A DNA stretch of 26,624 nucleotides from DATEOR01 sp035273885. GTDB taxonomy: Bacteria; Actinomycetota; Thermoleophilia; Gaiellales; Gaiellaceae. The DNA lies in assembly GCA_035273885.1 (NCBI GenBank), contig DATEOR010000080.1, positions 1 through 26,624 on the forward strand, read 5' to 3'. The notes under the pieces were generated by a model that was not told where the DNA came from, did not search any database, and worked only from the letters and a program-made list of their open reading frames with translations. The position numbers and the translations under genes were made by a program. Positions 17,348 through 25,272 of the stretch are shown piece by piece; the stretch's first letter is position 1; each line of letters opens with the position of its first letter.

Positions 17348-18798
17348 TGTTCACCTCGATCCTCATCCTCCTCCCGATCGCAGGCGCCTTCTTCGTCTGG
17401 ATCGTCCCGTGGCCGACCCCGCGCGCGGCGGGCGGCGCTGCCCTCCTCGTCGCGCTCGCCGAGCTCGTGATCTGGGTGAACCGGGCGCTCAACTTCGACT
17501 ATGCGAGCTCGGGCCTGCAGGACGAAGCGTCCCACTCCTGGTTCTCCGACCTCGGCGTCTCCTACAGCGTCGGGCTCTACGACTTCTCGCTCTGGCTCGT
17601 CGGCCTCACGGTCGTCGTCTTCACAGCCGCGGTCGCCTACGGCTTCTGGTCCGGCCGGGAGCGGATGGGCGTCTACCTCGGCCTTCTCCTCTTCCTCGAG
17701 GGCGCCACCGTCGGTGTCTTCGCCGCCCAGGACCTCCTCCTCTTCTACGTCTTCTGGGAAGCGATGATGATCCCGCTCTACATCCTCATCGGCGTCTGGG
17801 GCGGGGCCGGCCGCATGGGGGCGACGATCAAGTTCGTCGTCTACACGCTCGCGGGCTCGCTGCTCATGCTCGTCTCGGTGATCGCGCTCGGGCTCTCGGC
17901 CGGCACCTTCGACATGCAGGGGATCGGGCAGAGCGGGAGCACGTGGATCTTCCTCGGCTTCGCCGCGGCGTTCGCCGTCAAGGCGCCACTGTGGCCCTTC
18001 CACGGCTGGTTGCCGGACGCCTACCGTGAGTCGCCCGCCGAGGTCTCGGCGATTCTCTCGGGCGTCATCTCGAAGGCGGCGACGTACGGCTTCCTGCGCA
18101 TCGGGCTCGTCTTCTTCCCGGGAGTCGTGGCGGACTGGAGGAACGTGGTGCTCGTCCTCGCCTCGATCGGCCTCGTCTACGGCTCGCTCCTCGCCTTCCG
18201 CGCGCCCGACATCCGCGGCGTGATCGCCTACTCGAGCCTCGCCCAGATGAACCTGATCATCATCGGGCTCTTCGCGGTCAACGACTCCGGTCTCTCGGGA
18301 GCCGTGCTGCAGATGGTCACGCACGGCCTCATCTCCGCGGCACTCTTCCTGCTGGCGGGTTCGGTGGAACGGCGCGCGGCGACCGGCGACCTCGTCCGCC
18401 TCGGCGGCATGGCGCGCGGCCGACCGGTTCTTGCGACGACGCTCATCACCACCGGCGTCATCGCGCTCGCGGTGCCCGGGTCGAGCGCGTTCGCCGGCGA
18501 GTTCCTCATCCTCAACGGCATCTTCACGCGCGGCTGGGGCTGGGCCGTCGCGGGCGCTGTCGCGATCGTGCTCGCCGCGATGTACATGCTCCGCCTCATC
18601 TCCGCGGTGCTGCACAGGGATCCAGGCCCCGCGGTAACCGAGGCGGCGCTTGACCTGCGTCCAGCCGAGATCAGCGTGATCGTCCCGCTCGTCACCCTCC
18701 TGCTCGCGCTCTCGTTCTGGCCTGCGGCGATCACTGACCACTCCTTCGGCGGCAGGCCGTCCGACACCGTCGGCTCGCAGTTCGAGGCGGCGCCGTGA
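17347..18798 (+). CDS. nuoM: NADH-quinone oxidoreductase subunit M (antiporter-like)
   Basis: A 483-residue central antiporter-like subunit. The helix-5 glutamate E138 (FWEAMMIPLYILIG), K212 (VKAPLWPFHGWLPDA), K243 (ISKAATYGF) and a late-helix glutamate in SAFAGEFLI are all present, so the proton path looks canonical. The ATG at 17347 shares one base with the nuoL TGA and has no clear Shine-Dalgarno. It overlaps nuoN by 4 nt. Confidence 0.96.
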
Positions 18799-20270
18799 CC
18801 GCGTTCCAGACACCGTCCATCGACTGGGCCGCGCTCTCGCCGGAGCTCGTCCTCCTCGGCGGTGCGGCGATCTGCCTGCTCGTCCCGCTCTTCTTGCCGC
18901 ACGGATGGAGGAGACACTTCTGCGCTTTCGTCTCGATCGGGTGCTTCATCGGGGCCGGCGCCGCAGCCGTGGCGCTCTTCCAGATGGACGAGACCGGCAC
19001 GTCCATCGTCGCGGACGCATTGCGGCGCGACCGGCTCGCCGAGCTCGCGCAGGTGCTCATCATCGGCTCAGGCCTCCTGGCCGTCGGCGTCTCGTATGCC
19101 TACGTCCTCCGTGAGCGGATGGGCGAGTACTACACCCTGCTCCTCACCGCGGCAGCCGGCATGTGCTTCTTCGTCGCCGCCAACGACCTGATGACGATGT
19201 TCCTCGGGCTCGAGTGGTTCTCGATCTCGCTCTACATCCTCTGTGCGCTGGCGATCGAGGAGGTCGCCTCGCTCGAGGCGGGGCTCAAGTACCTCATCGT
19301 CGGGAGCTTCGGCTCGGCGATCCTGCTCTTCGGAAGCGCGTTCGTGTACGGGGCAACCGGCGCGCTCGGCTTCGAGGACATCGCCGCCGCCTCGGGGGAC
19401 GCAGACAGGCTCTTCCTCGTCACCGGCCTCGCGATGATAATCGTCGGGCTCGGCTTCAAGGCTTCGGCGGCGCCGTTCCACATGTGGACGCCGGACGTCT
19501 ACGAGGGCGCGCCCACCCCGGTGACGGCATTCATGTCCGCCGCGACGAAGATCGCCGCGCTCGTCCTGACGATGCGCCTCTTGGTGACGGCGTTCCCCTC
19601 CGAGGAGAACCTCTGGACGATCTCGCTCGCGGTCATCGTCTGCATCTCGCTCGCCTGGGGGAATCTCGGGGCCCTCGTCCAGACCAACGTGAAGCGGATG
19701 CTCGCGTACTCCAGCATCTCGCACGCAGGCTTCCTGCTCATGCCGATCGCGGTCGGCACCTCGCTCGGGGGCCGGGCGCTCATGTACTACCTGATCCCCT
19801 ACGCGGCGATGAGCATCGGCTCGTTCGCGATCGTCGGGGCGAGGGAGCGTGAGCTTGCGCGCCCGGTCACGCTGGACGACATGGCCGGCATGGGCTGGGA
19901 ACGGCCGGGTCTGGGAGCCGCGATGACGCTCTTCATGTTCGGCTTCATCGGACTGCCCCCGGCCGGCCTCTTCATCGGGAAGTTCTACGCCTTCTCGGCG
20001 GCGGTCGACCGCGGCTGGGCCTGGCTCGCCATCGTCGGCGCCGTCGCGACGGCGGTCTCCGTCTACTACTACCTCGGCGTCGTCCGGGCGATGTACTTCC
20101 AGCCGGCAGCGGCGAGGATGGCTCCCGCGGGCGGCTCGCCCCCGCGCGAGCTGGCGCTCGGCACCTCGGTCCTCCTGGCGGTCGTCGTCACGATCGGGAG
20201 CTTCGTGGCGGCGCAGCCACTCCTCGACATCGCCACCGACGCCGTGTCCTTCCTGCCTTTCCCGCACTGA
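18795..20270 (+). CDS. nuoN: NADH-quinone oxidoreductase subunit N (antiporter-like)
   Basis: A 491-residue antiporter-like subunit next to NuoK, with about 14 helices. The helix-5 glutamate E140 (LGLEWFSISLYIL), K222 (FKASAAPFHMWTPDVYEGAPTP region), K252 (TKIAALV) and a lysine in FIGKFYAF are present. The GTG at 18795 overlaps nuoM by 4 nt, with GAGG about 8 nt upstream. The last canonical nuo gene; its TGA shares one base with the next ATG, so transcription and translation continue into the tail genes. Confidence 0.96.
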   Translation: MTAFQTPSIDWAALSPELVLLGGAAICLLVPLFLPHGWRRHFCAFVSIGCFIGAGAAAVALFQMDETGTSIVADALRRDRLAELAQVLIIGSGLLAVGVSYAYVLRERMGEYYTLLLTAAAGMCFFVAANDLMTMFLGLEWFSISLYILCALAIEEVASLEAGLKYLIVGSFGSAILLFGSAFVYGATGALGFEDIAAASGDADRLFLVTGLAMIIVGLGFKASAAPFHMWTPDVYEGAPTPVTAFMSAATKIAALVLTMRLLVTAFPSEENLWTISLAVIVCISLAWGNLGALVQTNVKRMLAYSSISHAGFLLMPIAVGTSLGGRALMYYLIPYAAMSIGSFAIVGARERELARPVTLDDMAGMGWERPGLGAAMTLFMFGFIGLPPAGLFIGKFYAFSAAVDRGWAWLAIVGAVATAVSVYYYLGVVRAMYFQPAAARMAPAGGSPPRELALGTSVLLAVVVTIGSFVAAQPLLDIATDAVSFLPFPH

Positions 20271-21592
20271 TGCCGAGACACGTCGTCGTACTCGGCGGCG
20301 GAGTGAGCGGCGAGGCGTTCATCGCCGCACTCCGGCGTCTCGACAAGGAGATTCGGATCACGCTCGTCGAGGACGAGCTCGTGGGAGGCGAGTGCTCCTA
20401 CTGGGCCTGCATCCCGTCGAAGACGCTGCTGCGACCCGTGGAGATTGCCTTCCGCGCGAAGGGCGCCCACGGAGTCGAGGCGACGCTCGATCCGGAGCAG
20501 ATCTTCTGGTGGCGCGACAAGAACGCCGAGAAGGACGACACGAGCCAGGTGAAGTGGGTCACGGACCTCGACGCCGAGCTCGTGCGCGGCAAGGGCGTCG
20601 TCACCGAGCCGGGCAAGATCGAGGTCGACGGGCGCGAGCTGGCCTACGACGAGCTCATGGTCTCCACGGGTTCTCGGCCGACCCTGCCGCCGATCGAGGG
20701 GCTCGACTCGGTGCAGCCCTGGCTCAGCCGCGAGGGCACGAGCGCGAGCGAGATTCCCGAGAGCCTGATCGTCGTGGGCGGGGGTGCCGTCGGCTGCGAG
20801 CTCGCGCAGTTCTACGGCCGTCTGGGAACGCACGTGACGATCGTGCAGAGCGGCGACTACCTCCTGCCGCGAACCGACCGCGATGCCGGCGACCTCCTCG
20901 GCGAGGTCTTCCGGGAAGAGGGCATCCAGATCTGCCTCGATGCGCGCGCGAAGAAGGTGGAGGGCGGGCCGGGCGCCTACCTGCTGGACATCGAGGGTCG
21001 AACCCCGCTCGAAGCCACGCACCTGATGATCGCAACGGGCCGACGGCCCAACGTCGACGGGTTCGGGCTCGAGAATCTCGACGTCGAGATCGGCAAGACC
21101 GGAATCAAGGTGGACGAGCGACTGCGCGCCGCCGAGCACGTGTGGGCAGCCGGAGACGTCACCGGCGTCGCGCTCTTCACCCACGTCGGCAAGTATCAGG
21201 GCCGCATCGCGGCGGCGAACATCGCCGGGCGAGACCTCGTCGCCAACTACGACGCCGTCCCGTCCGCGGTCTTCACCGACCCGCAGGTGGCCGCGGTCGG
21301 GGACACGAGCGGCGAAGGCGCCGTCGTCGGCAAGTGGGGAGTGGACAAGGTCTCGCGCGCGTCGACGTACCAGGATCCGAAGCGGCCCGGCTTCCTCAAG
21401 CTCTTCGCGGAGCCCGAGCGCAAGGTCGTCGTGGGCGCCGTGGCCGTTGGCCCGGAGGCCGGAGAGTGGATCGGCCAGCTCACCCTCGCCGTGCGGGCCG
21501 AGGTCCCGGTCGCGACGCTGCGGGACACGATCCAGCCGTTCCCGACGTTCTCCGAGGTCGTCTATTTCGCCGCGCGCGAGCTCGACTTGTAG
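20270..21592 (+). CDS. Disulfide-reductase-family flavoprotein (dihydrolipoamide dehydrogenase-like)
   Basis: A 440-residue class I pyridine nucleotide-disulfide oxidoreductase. It has the FAD motif GGGVSG (9-14), the redox disulfide C42-x4-C47 in GGECSYWACIPSK, the NAD(P) motif GGGAVG (170-175) and AAGDV (293-297). The C-terminal interface motif is IQPFPTFSE (421-429): Phe424 replaces the catalytic His found in dihydrolipoamide dehydrogenase and glutathione reductase (HPTxxE), while E429 is kept. It is therefore unlikely to be a true lipoamide dehydrogenase; its substrate is unknown. The ATG shares one base with the nuoN stop, placing it in the nuo operon. No lipoyl-carrying or dehydrogenase E1/E2 genes are nearby. 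Confidence 0.85.
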   Translation: MPRHVVVLGGGVSGEAFIAALRRLDKEIRITLVEDELVGGECSYWACIPSKTLLRPVEIAFRAKGAHGVEATLDPEQIFWWRDKNAEKDDTSQVKWVTDLDAELVRGKGVVTEPGKIEVDGRELAYDELMVSTGSRPTLPPIEGLDSVQPWLSREGTSASEIPESLIVVGGGAVGCELAQFYGRLGTHVTIVQSGDYLLPRTDRDAGDLLGEVFREEGIQICLDARAKKVEGGPGAYLLDIEGRTPLEATHLMIATGRRPNVDGFGLENLDVEIGKTGIKVDERLRAAEHVWAAGDVTGVALFTHVGKYQGRIAAANIAGRDLVANYDAVPSAVFTDPQVAAVGDTSGEGAVVGKWGVDKVSRASTYQDPKRPGFLKLFAEPERKVVVGAVAVGPEAGEWIGQLTLAVRAEVPVATLRDTIQPFPTFSEVVYFAARELDL

Positions 21593-21604
21593 AGTCGCCA
21601 CAGA

Positions 21605-22027
21605 ATGGCCAACGGCGAAGACCTGGTCGAGACCCTCCGGCGCTTCAACCTCTTCGCCGACCTGGACCGCGCCCAGCTCGAGGCGATCGCGGACCCGGAC
21701 TCGGAGCGGAGCTTCGCAGCCGGCGAGCGCATCATGAGGCGCGGCATGAGCGGGACGGGCTTCTACGTCATCCTCGACGGCGAGGCGACCGTCACGCTCA
21801 GCGGGGAGGAGCTGAACCGCCTCCGGCAGGGCGACTTCTTCGGCGAGATTTCGACGCTGCTCGACGAGCCGCTGACCGCCGACATCACCGCTGAGACCCC
21901 GGTACGTGTGCTGGAGATCCCCGGTCCGCGGCTCGAGGCGTTCCTGCTCAGCTATCCGAAGGTAATGCTGCGGATGCTCGTGACGGAGGCGCGACGGTTG
22001 CAGGAAGTCCTCGCTTGGCGGGCGTAG
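21605..22027 (+). CDS. Stand-alone cyclic-nucleotide-binding domain protein
   Basis: A 140-residue single-domain protein of the CRP/PKA-regulatory-type cNMP-binding fold. It begins with a helix (LRRFNLFADLDRAQLEAIA), followed by the beta roll (GFYVILDGEATVTL, 52-65) and the phosphate-binding cassette GEISTLLDEPLTAD (80-93). Glu81 sits where the ribose-binding Glu is expected, but position 90 is Leu where the phosphate-binding Arg normally stands, so cAMP/cGMP binding is uncertain. No DNA-binding helix-turn-helix follows, so it is not a transcription factor. The gene starts after the only gap in the operon (12 nt, weak Shine-Dalgarno) and overlaps the next flavoprotein gene by 13 nt, as if the two act together. 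Confidence 0.85.
   Translation: MANGEDLVETLRRFNLFADLDRAQLEAIADPDSERSFAAGERIMRRGMSGTGFYVILDGEATVTLSGEELNRLRQGDFFGEISTLLDEPLTADITAETPVRVLEIPGPRLEAFLLSYPKVMLRMLVTEARRLQEVLAWRA
22002..22017 (+). promoter_or_regulatory. Ribosome-binding site supporting a TTG start
   Basis: AGGAAG (22002-22007) lies 7 nt before TTG 22015-22017. No ATG or GTG occurs in this frame between here and the FAD-binding motif, so the TTG start is the only one that keeps the Rossmann fold whole. Confidence 0.65.
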
Positions 22028-23478
22028 AGGGAGTTCATCCGCCCGGCGAGTATCCGGTCGTCGTCGTCGGCAGCGGGCCCGGAGGGCTGCAGACGGCCTA
22101 CGCGCTCTCCCGGCTTGGGGTCGTGCACGCGGTCATCTCCCAAGACGACTCGCCCGGCGGCATGTTCCGCAAGTGGCCGATCTTTCAGCGACTCCTTTCC
22201 TGGACGAAGCCCGACGCCCCCTTCGACCGCTCTTCGCGCGAGTACGAGTGGTACGACCACAACAGCCTCCTCGCCGACGAGCCCGAGCTCAGAGCGACCG
22301 TCGCAGCTCAGATGAACCGCCAATACATGGTCCCGTCCTGTGCGGAGATGGAGCAGGGGCTCGTCGCCTTCGCGGAGCGTGGTGGAGTTCAGGTTCGGTT
22401 CGGCTGCAGGTGGGAGTCCACGCGGCAGGAAGACGACGGCTACGTGCTCGTCACCTCCGACGGGGAGTACCGGTGCCGGGCGGTCGTCTTCGCTCTGGGC
22501 GTCACCGACCCGTGGAAGTCGCCGATTCCGGGAATCGAGGACGTTCCTCACTACGCCGACACGCCAAGGGAGGCGCGCGAGTTCCAGGGCAAGAGCGTCC
22601 TCATCATCGGGAAGCGCAACTCCGGCTTCGAGCTCGCCGACGGGCTCGAGCCCTGGGCGCGGCAGATCTTCCTCGTTTCCCCCCGGCCTGTGCAGACGGC
22701 GGTCCTCTCCATGGCTACGGTGCGCGTGCGCTACTTCGAGCCTCTGGAGGACGCCTCCTGGGGCGGCGGCACCTTCGCTCTCGACGCCGCGGTCGAGCGC
22801 ATCGAGCGCACGGAGAACGGCGGCTTCAGACTCCAGGCCGCGGGGACGACCCGCCCGGGCCCGATCGCGCTCGAGGCGGATGCGGCAATCGCCGCAACGG
22901 GCTTTCGCACCCCCATCCAGGATCTTCGTGAGCTCGGCCTGAGCACCGTCGCCGACGGCCGGATTCCCGCGTTGACGCCCTACTGGGAGAGCACGACGCT
23001 CAGGGGCGTGTTCTTCGCGGGGAACACGATGCAGGGCGCCGCGGGCCTACGTAAGAACGGCGTCGGCAGCGCCTCTGGCACGGTGAGCGGCTTCCGCTAC
23101 AACGCGCGCCTCCTCGCCCAGGAAATCGCGAAGCGCCTCGGCCACAAGCAGGAATGGCAGGTGCTCGGACGGGAGGAGATCGTCCCGTTTCTTCTTTCCG
23201 AGCTCCGCGCGGGGCCGGAGATCTGGACGCAGAAGGGCTACCTGGCACGCGCCGTCTATCCGGACGGGAGCACGGGCATCGTCCCCCTCGCGCATTTCCT
23301 CGACCACTGCGAGCAGGGCTCGATCGCGGTCACCATCGAGATGAACGCACAGGGCGACATCTATCCGGTCATGTACAAGCGAGGGGGCGAGGAGATCGTG
23401 GAGCGCGACCTGCAGCCCCACCACCTGAACGACTTCGGCGGCACCGAGTACCGAGCCGCGCTGGAGAGCCTCTTGTGA
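22015..23478 (+). CDS. FAD/NAD(P)-dependent oxidoreductase with C-terminal extension
   Basis: A 487-residue two-dinucleotide-binding flavoprotein: FAD motif GSGPGG at 19-24, a second nucleotide motif with the unusual form GKRNSG at 199-204, ATGF at 294-297 and FAGNT at 334-338. The core resembles flavin-monooxygenase, YpdA and FOXRED2-like reductases. There is no CxxC or other paired cysteine, so a thioredoxin-reductase mechanism is excluded. Residues from about 380 onward form an extra domain I cannot assign. The start is TTG, overlapping the CNB gene by 13 nt; the stop overlaps the cyclase GTG by 4 nt. Fusions of CNB domains with flavoprotein reductases are known in bacteria, so this pair may be a split equivalent (inference). 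Substrate unknown. Confidence 0.85.
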   Translation: MAGVEGVHPPGEYPVVVVGSGPGGLQTAYALSRLGVVHAVISQDDSPGGMFRKWPIFQRLLSWTKPDAPFDRSSREYEWYDHNSLLADEPELRATVAAQMNRQYMVPSCAEMEQGLVAFAERGGVQVRFGCRWESTRQEDDGYVLVTSDGEYRCRAVVFALGVTDPWKSPIPGIEDVPHYADTPREAREFQGKSVLIIGKRNSGFELADGLEPWARQIFLVSPRPVQTAVLSMATVRVRYFEPLEDASWGGGTFALDAAVERIERTENGGFRLQAAGTTRPGPIALEADAAIAATGFRTPIQDLRELGLSTVADGRIPALTPYWESTTLRGVFFAGNTMQGAAGLRKNGVGSASGTVSGFRYNARLLAQEIAKRLGHKQEWQVLGREEIVPFLLSELRAGPEIWTQKGYLARAVYPDGSTGIVPLAHFLDHCEQGSIAVTIEMNAQGDIYPVMYKRGGEEIVERDLQPHHLNDFGGTEYRAALESLL

Positions 23479-24827
23479 GCCGGCTGGCGGGCTGGGGTGC
23501 GCTCTGCGTCCTCCCGCTCGTCGGACTGATCGTCCTGCTGGCCGCACCCGGCCTCGAGCTGACCTGGGAGAACCATCCGGCGCACTTCTGGCTTGTCGTG
23601 CTCGTCGGGGTCCTCTCCTTCGCGCTCGGCTTCCTGCTCGCGGAGGCGGCCGCGCGGCGGGCGGACGCGCGGCTGCTCCTCGTCGGGATGGCGTTTCTCG
23701 CCACCTCGGGGTATTTGGTGCTGCACGCGCTCGCAACGCCGGGTGTCCTCCTCGCGGGGAAGAACGCCGGCTTCCAGATCGCTTCGGCCATCGGCCTCCT
23801 CGAAGCCGGGCTCTTCGCGGCCGCCTCGGCGGTGCGCTTTCACCCCGAGACGTCCGCCTTCCTCGTCCGCTATCGCGGCGTTCTCTACGGGCTCCTGGTC
23901 CTGCACATGGCCGCCTGGGCCGCCGTCTCGCTCTCGACGCTGCCGCCGCTCGACGACCCCGTCACCCCGGAGGACGCCCGCGGTCCGCTCGCGGCACTCG
24001 CCGTCGTCGGATTACTCGCCTACGGCTTCGGGGTCTGGCGCTACTGGCATCTCTACCGCGCCCGCCCGCGGCCGCTCCCGCTCGCGATCCTCGTCGCGCT
24101 CGTCCTGCTGGCGGAAGCCATGTTCGCGGTCGCCTTCGCGCGCAACTGGCAGACAACGTGGTGGGAATGGCACCTGCTCATGCTCGTCGCGTTCGGGGTC
24201 GTCGGCCTAGCGGCGCGGCGCGAATGGCGACTCGAGGGCTCCTCGGCGGAAATCTTCAGCGATATCTACGAGGAGCAGACGCGCGGTCATCTGGAGGAGG
24301 TCAGCGTGCTCTTCGCCGATCTCCAGGGCTACACCGCGTTCTCCGAGCGGACCCCGGAGCCCGAGATCAAGGCGATGCTGGACACCTACTTCCCTGCCGC
24401 GGCCGCCGTGCTCCAGGCGCATGGCGGCGGGCTCTACAACACGATCGGCGACGCGCTCATGGTCGTTTTCCGGGGGCCGGAACACGAGCTGCGCGCCGGG
24501 CGCACCGCCCTCGAGTTCCAGCAGGAGATGACGCGGATCGCGGACGCACACCCCGGCTGGCCGCGCTTCCGTGCCGGAATCAACTCCGGCGACGCCGTCC
24601 TCGGCGTGATCGACGCACCCGGGAAGCGCGGCTACACCGCGACGGGCGACACCGTGAACGTCGCGTCGCGCCTCGAGGGCCAGGCGCGCGCCGGTGAAGT
24701 CGTCGTCTCGGAGGCGACCTACGCTGGTCTCGCAGGAGGCGCCCACGTCGAGGAGCTTGAGCCCCTCAGCGTGAAAGGGAAGAGTGAGGCCGTGCGGGCG
24801 TTCGTCCTTCGCGGCCTGAGCGCCTAG
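23475..24827 (+). CDS. Membrane-bound class III adenylate/guanylate cyclase
   Basis: A 450-residue integral-membrane nucleotide cyclase. The first 250 residues hold about eight hydrophobic helices (8-24, 38-55, 67-85, 99-117, 136-152, 172-189, 202-221, 232-247). A short linker leads to the cytosolic catalytic domain (275-445). Metal-binding aspartates are D282 (FADLQGYT) and D326 (IGDALM); transition-state residues are N395 and R399 (VNVASRL). The substrate-specifying Lys position is Asn322 (LYNTIGD) and the partner position is Thr388 (GYTATGD), so ATP versus GTP cannot be assigned; an Asn here recalls the noncanonical mycobacterial Rv1900c. It should work as a homodimer. The GTG at 23475 (GGAGAG upstream) overlaps the flavoprotein stop. 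Its product could be the ligand of the CNB protein two genes upstream. Confidence 0.9.
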   Translation: MSRLAGWGALCVLPLVGLIVLLAAPGLELTWENHPAHFWLVVLVGVLSFALGFLLAEAAARRADARLLLVGMAFLATSGYLVLHALATPGVLLAGKNAGFQIASAIGLLEAGLFAAASAVRFHPETSAFLVRYRGVLYGLLVLHMAAWAAVSLSTLPPLDDPVTPEDARGPLAALAVVGLLAYGFGVWRYWHLYRARPRPLPLAILVALVLLAEAMFAVAFARNWQTTWWEWHLLMLVAFGVVGLAARREWRLEGSSAEIFSDIYEEQTRGHLEEVSVLFADLQGYTAFSERTPEPEIKAMLDTYFPAAAAVLQAHGGGLYNTIGDALMVVFRGPEHELRAGRTALEFQQEMTRIADAHPGWPRFRAGINSGDAVLGVIDAPGKRGYTATGDTVNVASRLEGQARAGEVVVSEATYAGLAGGAHVEELEPLSVKGKSEAVRAFVLRGLSA

Positions 24828-25203
24828 ACGGCACGAGGGCGATCAACGCCTGCAGGACGAGGAGCAAGAAGCAGAGCGCGAGTACCCCGCTCGCCTCCGG
24901 TGGGATCGTGCCCGAGGAAATGAACGGCTCGCGCACGGCGGCACCGATGACGATGCCGGCGACGAGCAGCGCAGAGAGCGTCGCCTGCAACCGCCCAAGA
25001 GTGTCCGTGCCCCCGCCGTTCACGGCGTCCACGACCCGCGCAAAGCACATCAAGCCGGCCGCTGCCGTGATCGGGACTCCGAGCACGAGGAGGTAGAAAG
25101 AGGCCGGCGCAAAGCCGAACGCGTCGGAGACGGCGGTGGCGAGAATGAGGGAGGCTGCCAGCTCCACCGCCATCGCCGAGGCGCCCGTACGGGTCTGCCA
25201 CAT
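24766..25203 (-). CDS. Small four-helix membrane protein of unknown function
   Basis: A 145-residue protein with four hydrophobic segments (about 11-26, 34-55, 73-90, 105-124) and a basic, disordered-looking tail rich in Arg and Ser. I do not recognise the family. It runs against the cyclase gene, and its last 20 codons plus stop overlap the cyclase 3' end by 62 bp. The ATG at 25203 has only a weak purine stretch upstream (CGAGAAAC); a second Met at residue 11 could be the start. The bias towards hydrophobic helices and the sensible topology suggest a real gene, but no motif proves it. Its promoter would lie in the 69-nt divergent gap at 25204-25272. Confidence 0.65.
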   Translation of the reverse strand: MWQTRTGASAMAVELAASLILATAVSDAFGFAPASFYLLVLGVPITAAAGLMCFARVVDAVNGGGTDTLGRLQATLSALLVAGIVIGAAVREPFISSGTIPPEASGVLALCFLLLVLQALIALVPSRRSGREGRTPARPHSSLSR

Positions 25204-25272
25204 GTTTCTCGGGTTCGCGCCCGCGGCAAGAAGTCCTTCGTTACGCTCGACCCAGCGACCCGGAGGAGGACG

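Noticed and set aside
20270..21592. Calling this gene lpd (dihydrolipoamide dehydrogenase)
   Set aside because: The catalytic His of the HPTxxE motif is Phe, and no lipoyl-enzyme genes are nearby; only the superfamily assignment is safe.
22015..23478. Thioredoxin reductase partner of the CNB protein
   Set aside because: No CxxC or other close cysteine pair exists in the protein, so that mechanism is not possible.
24828..24880. Hairpin terminator after the cyclase gene
   Set aside because: Only a 4-bp GGCG/CGCC pairing is visible, too weak to call; the region is also coding on the minus strand.
25204..25272. Promoter of the UPF0173 gene (TACGCT at 25242-25247 as -10)
   Set aside because: No acceptable -35 at 16-18 nt spacing; the 69-nt divergent gap must hold or adjoin promoters, but none can be named by eye.
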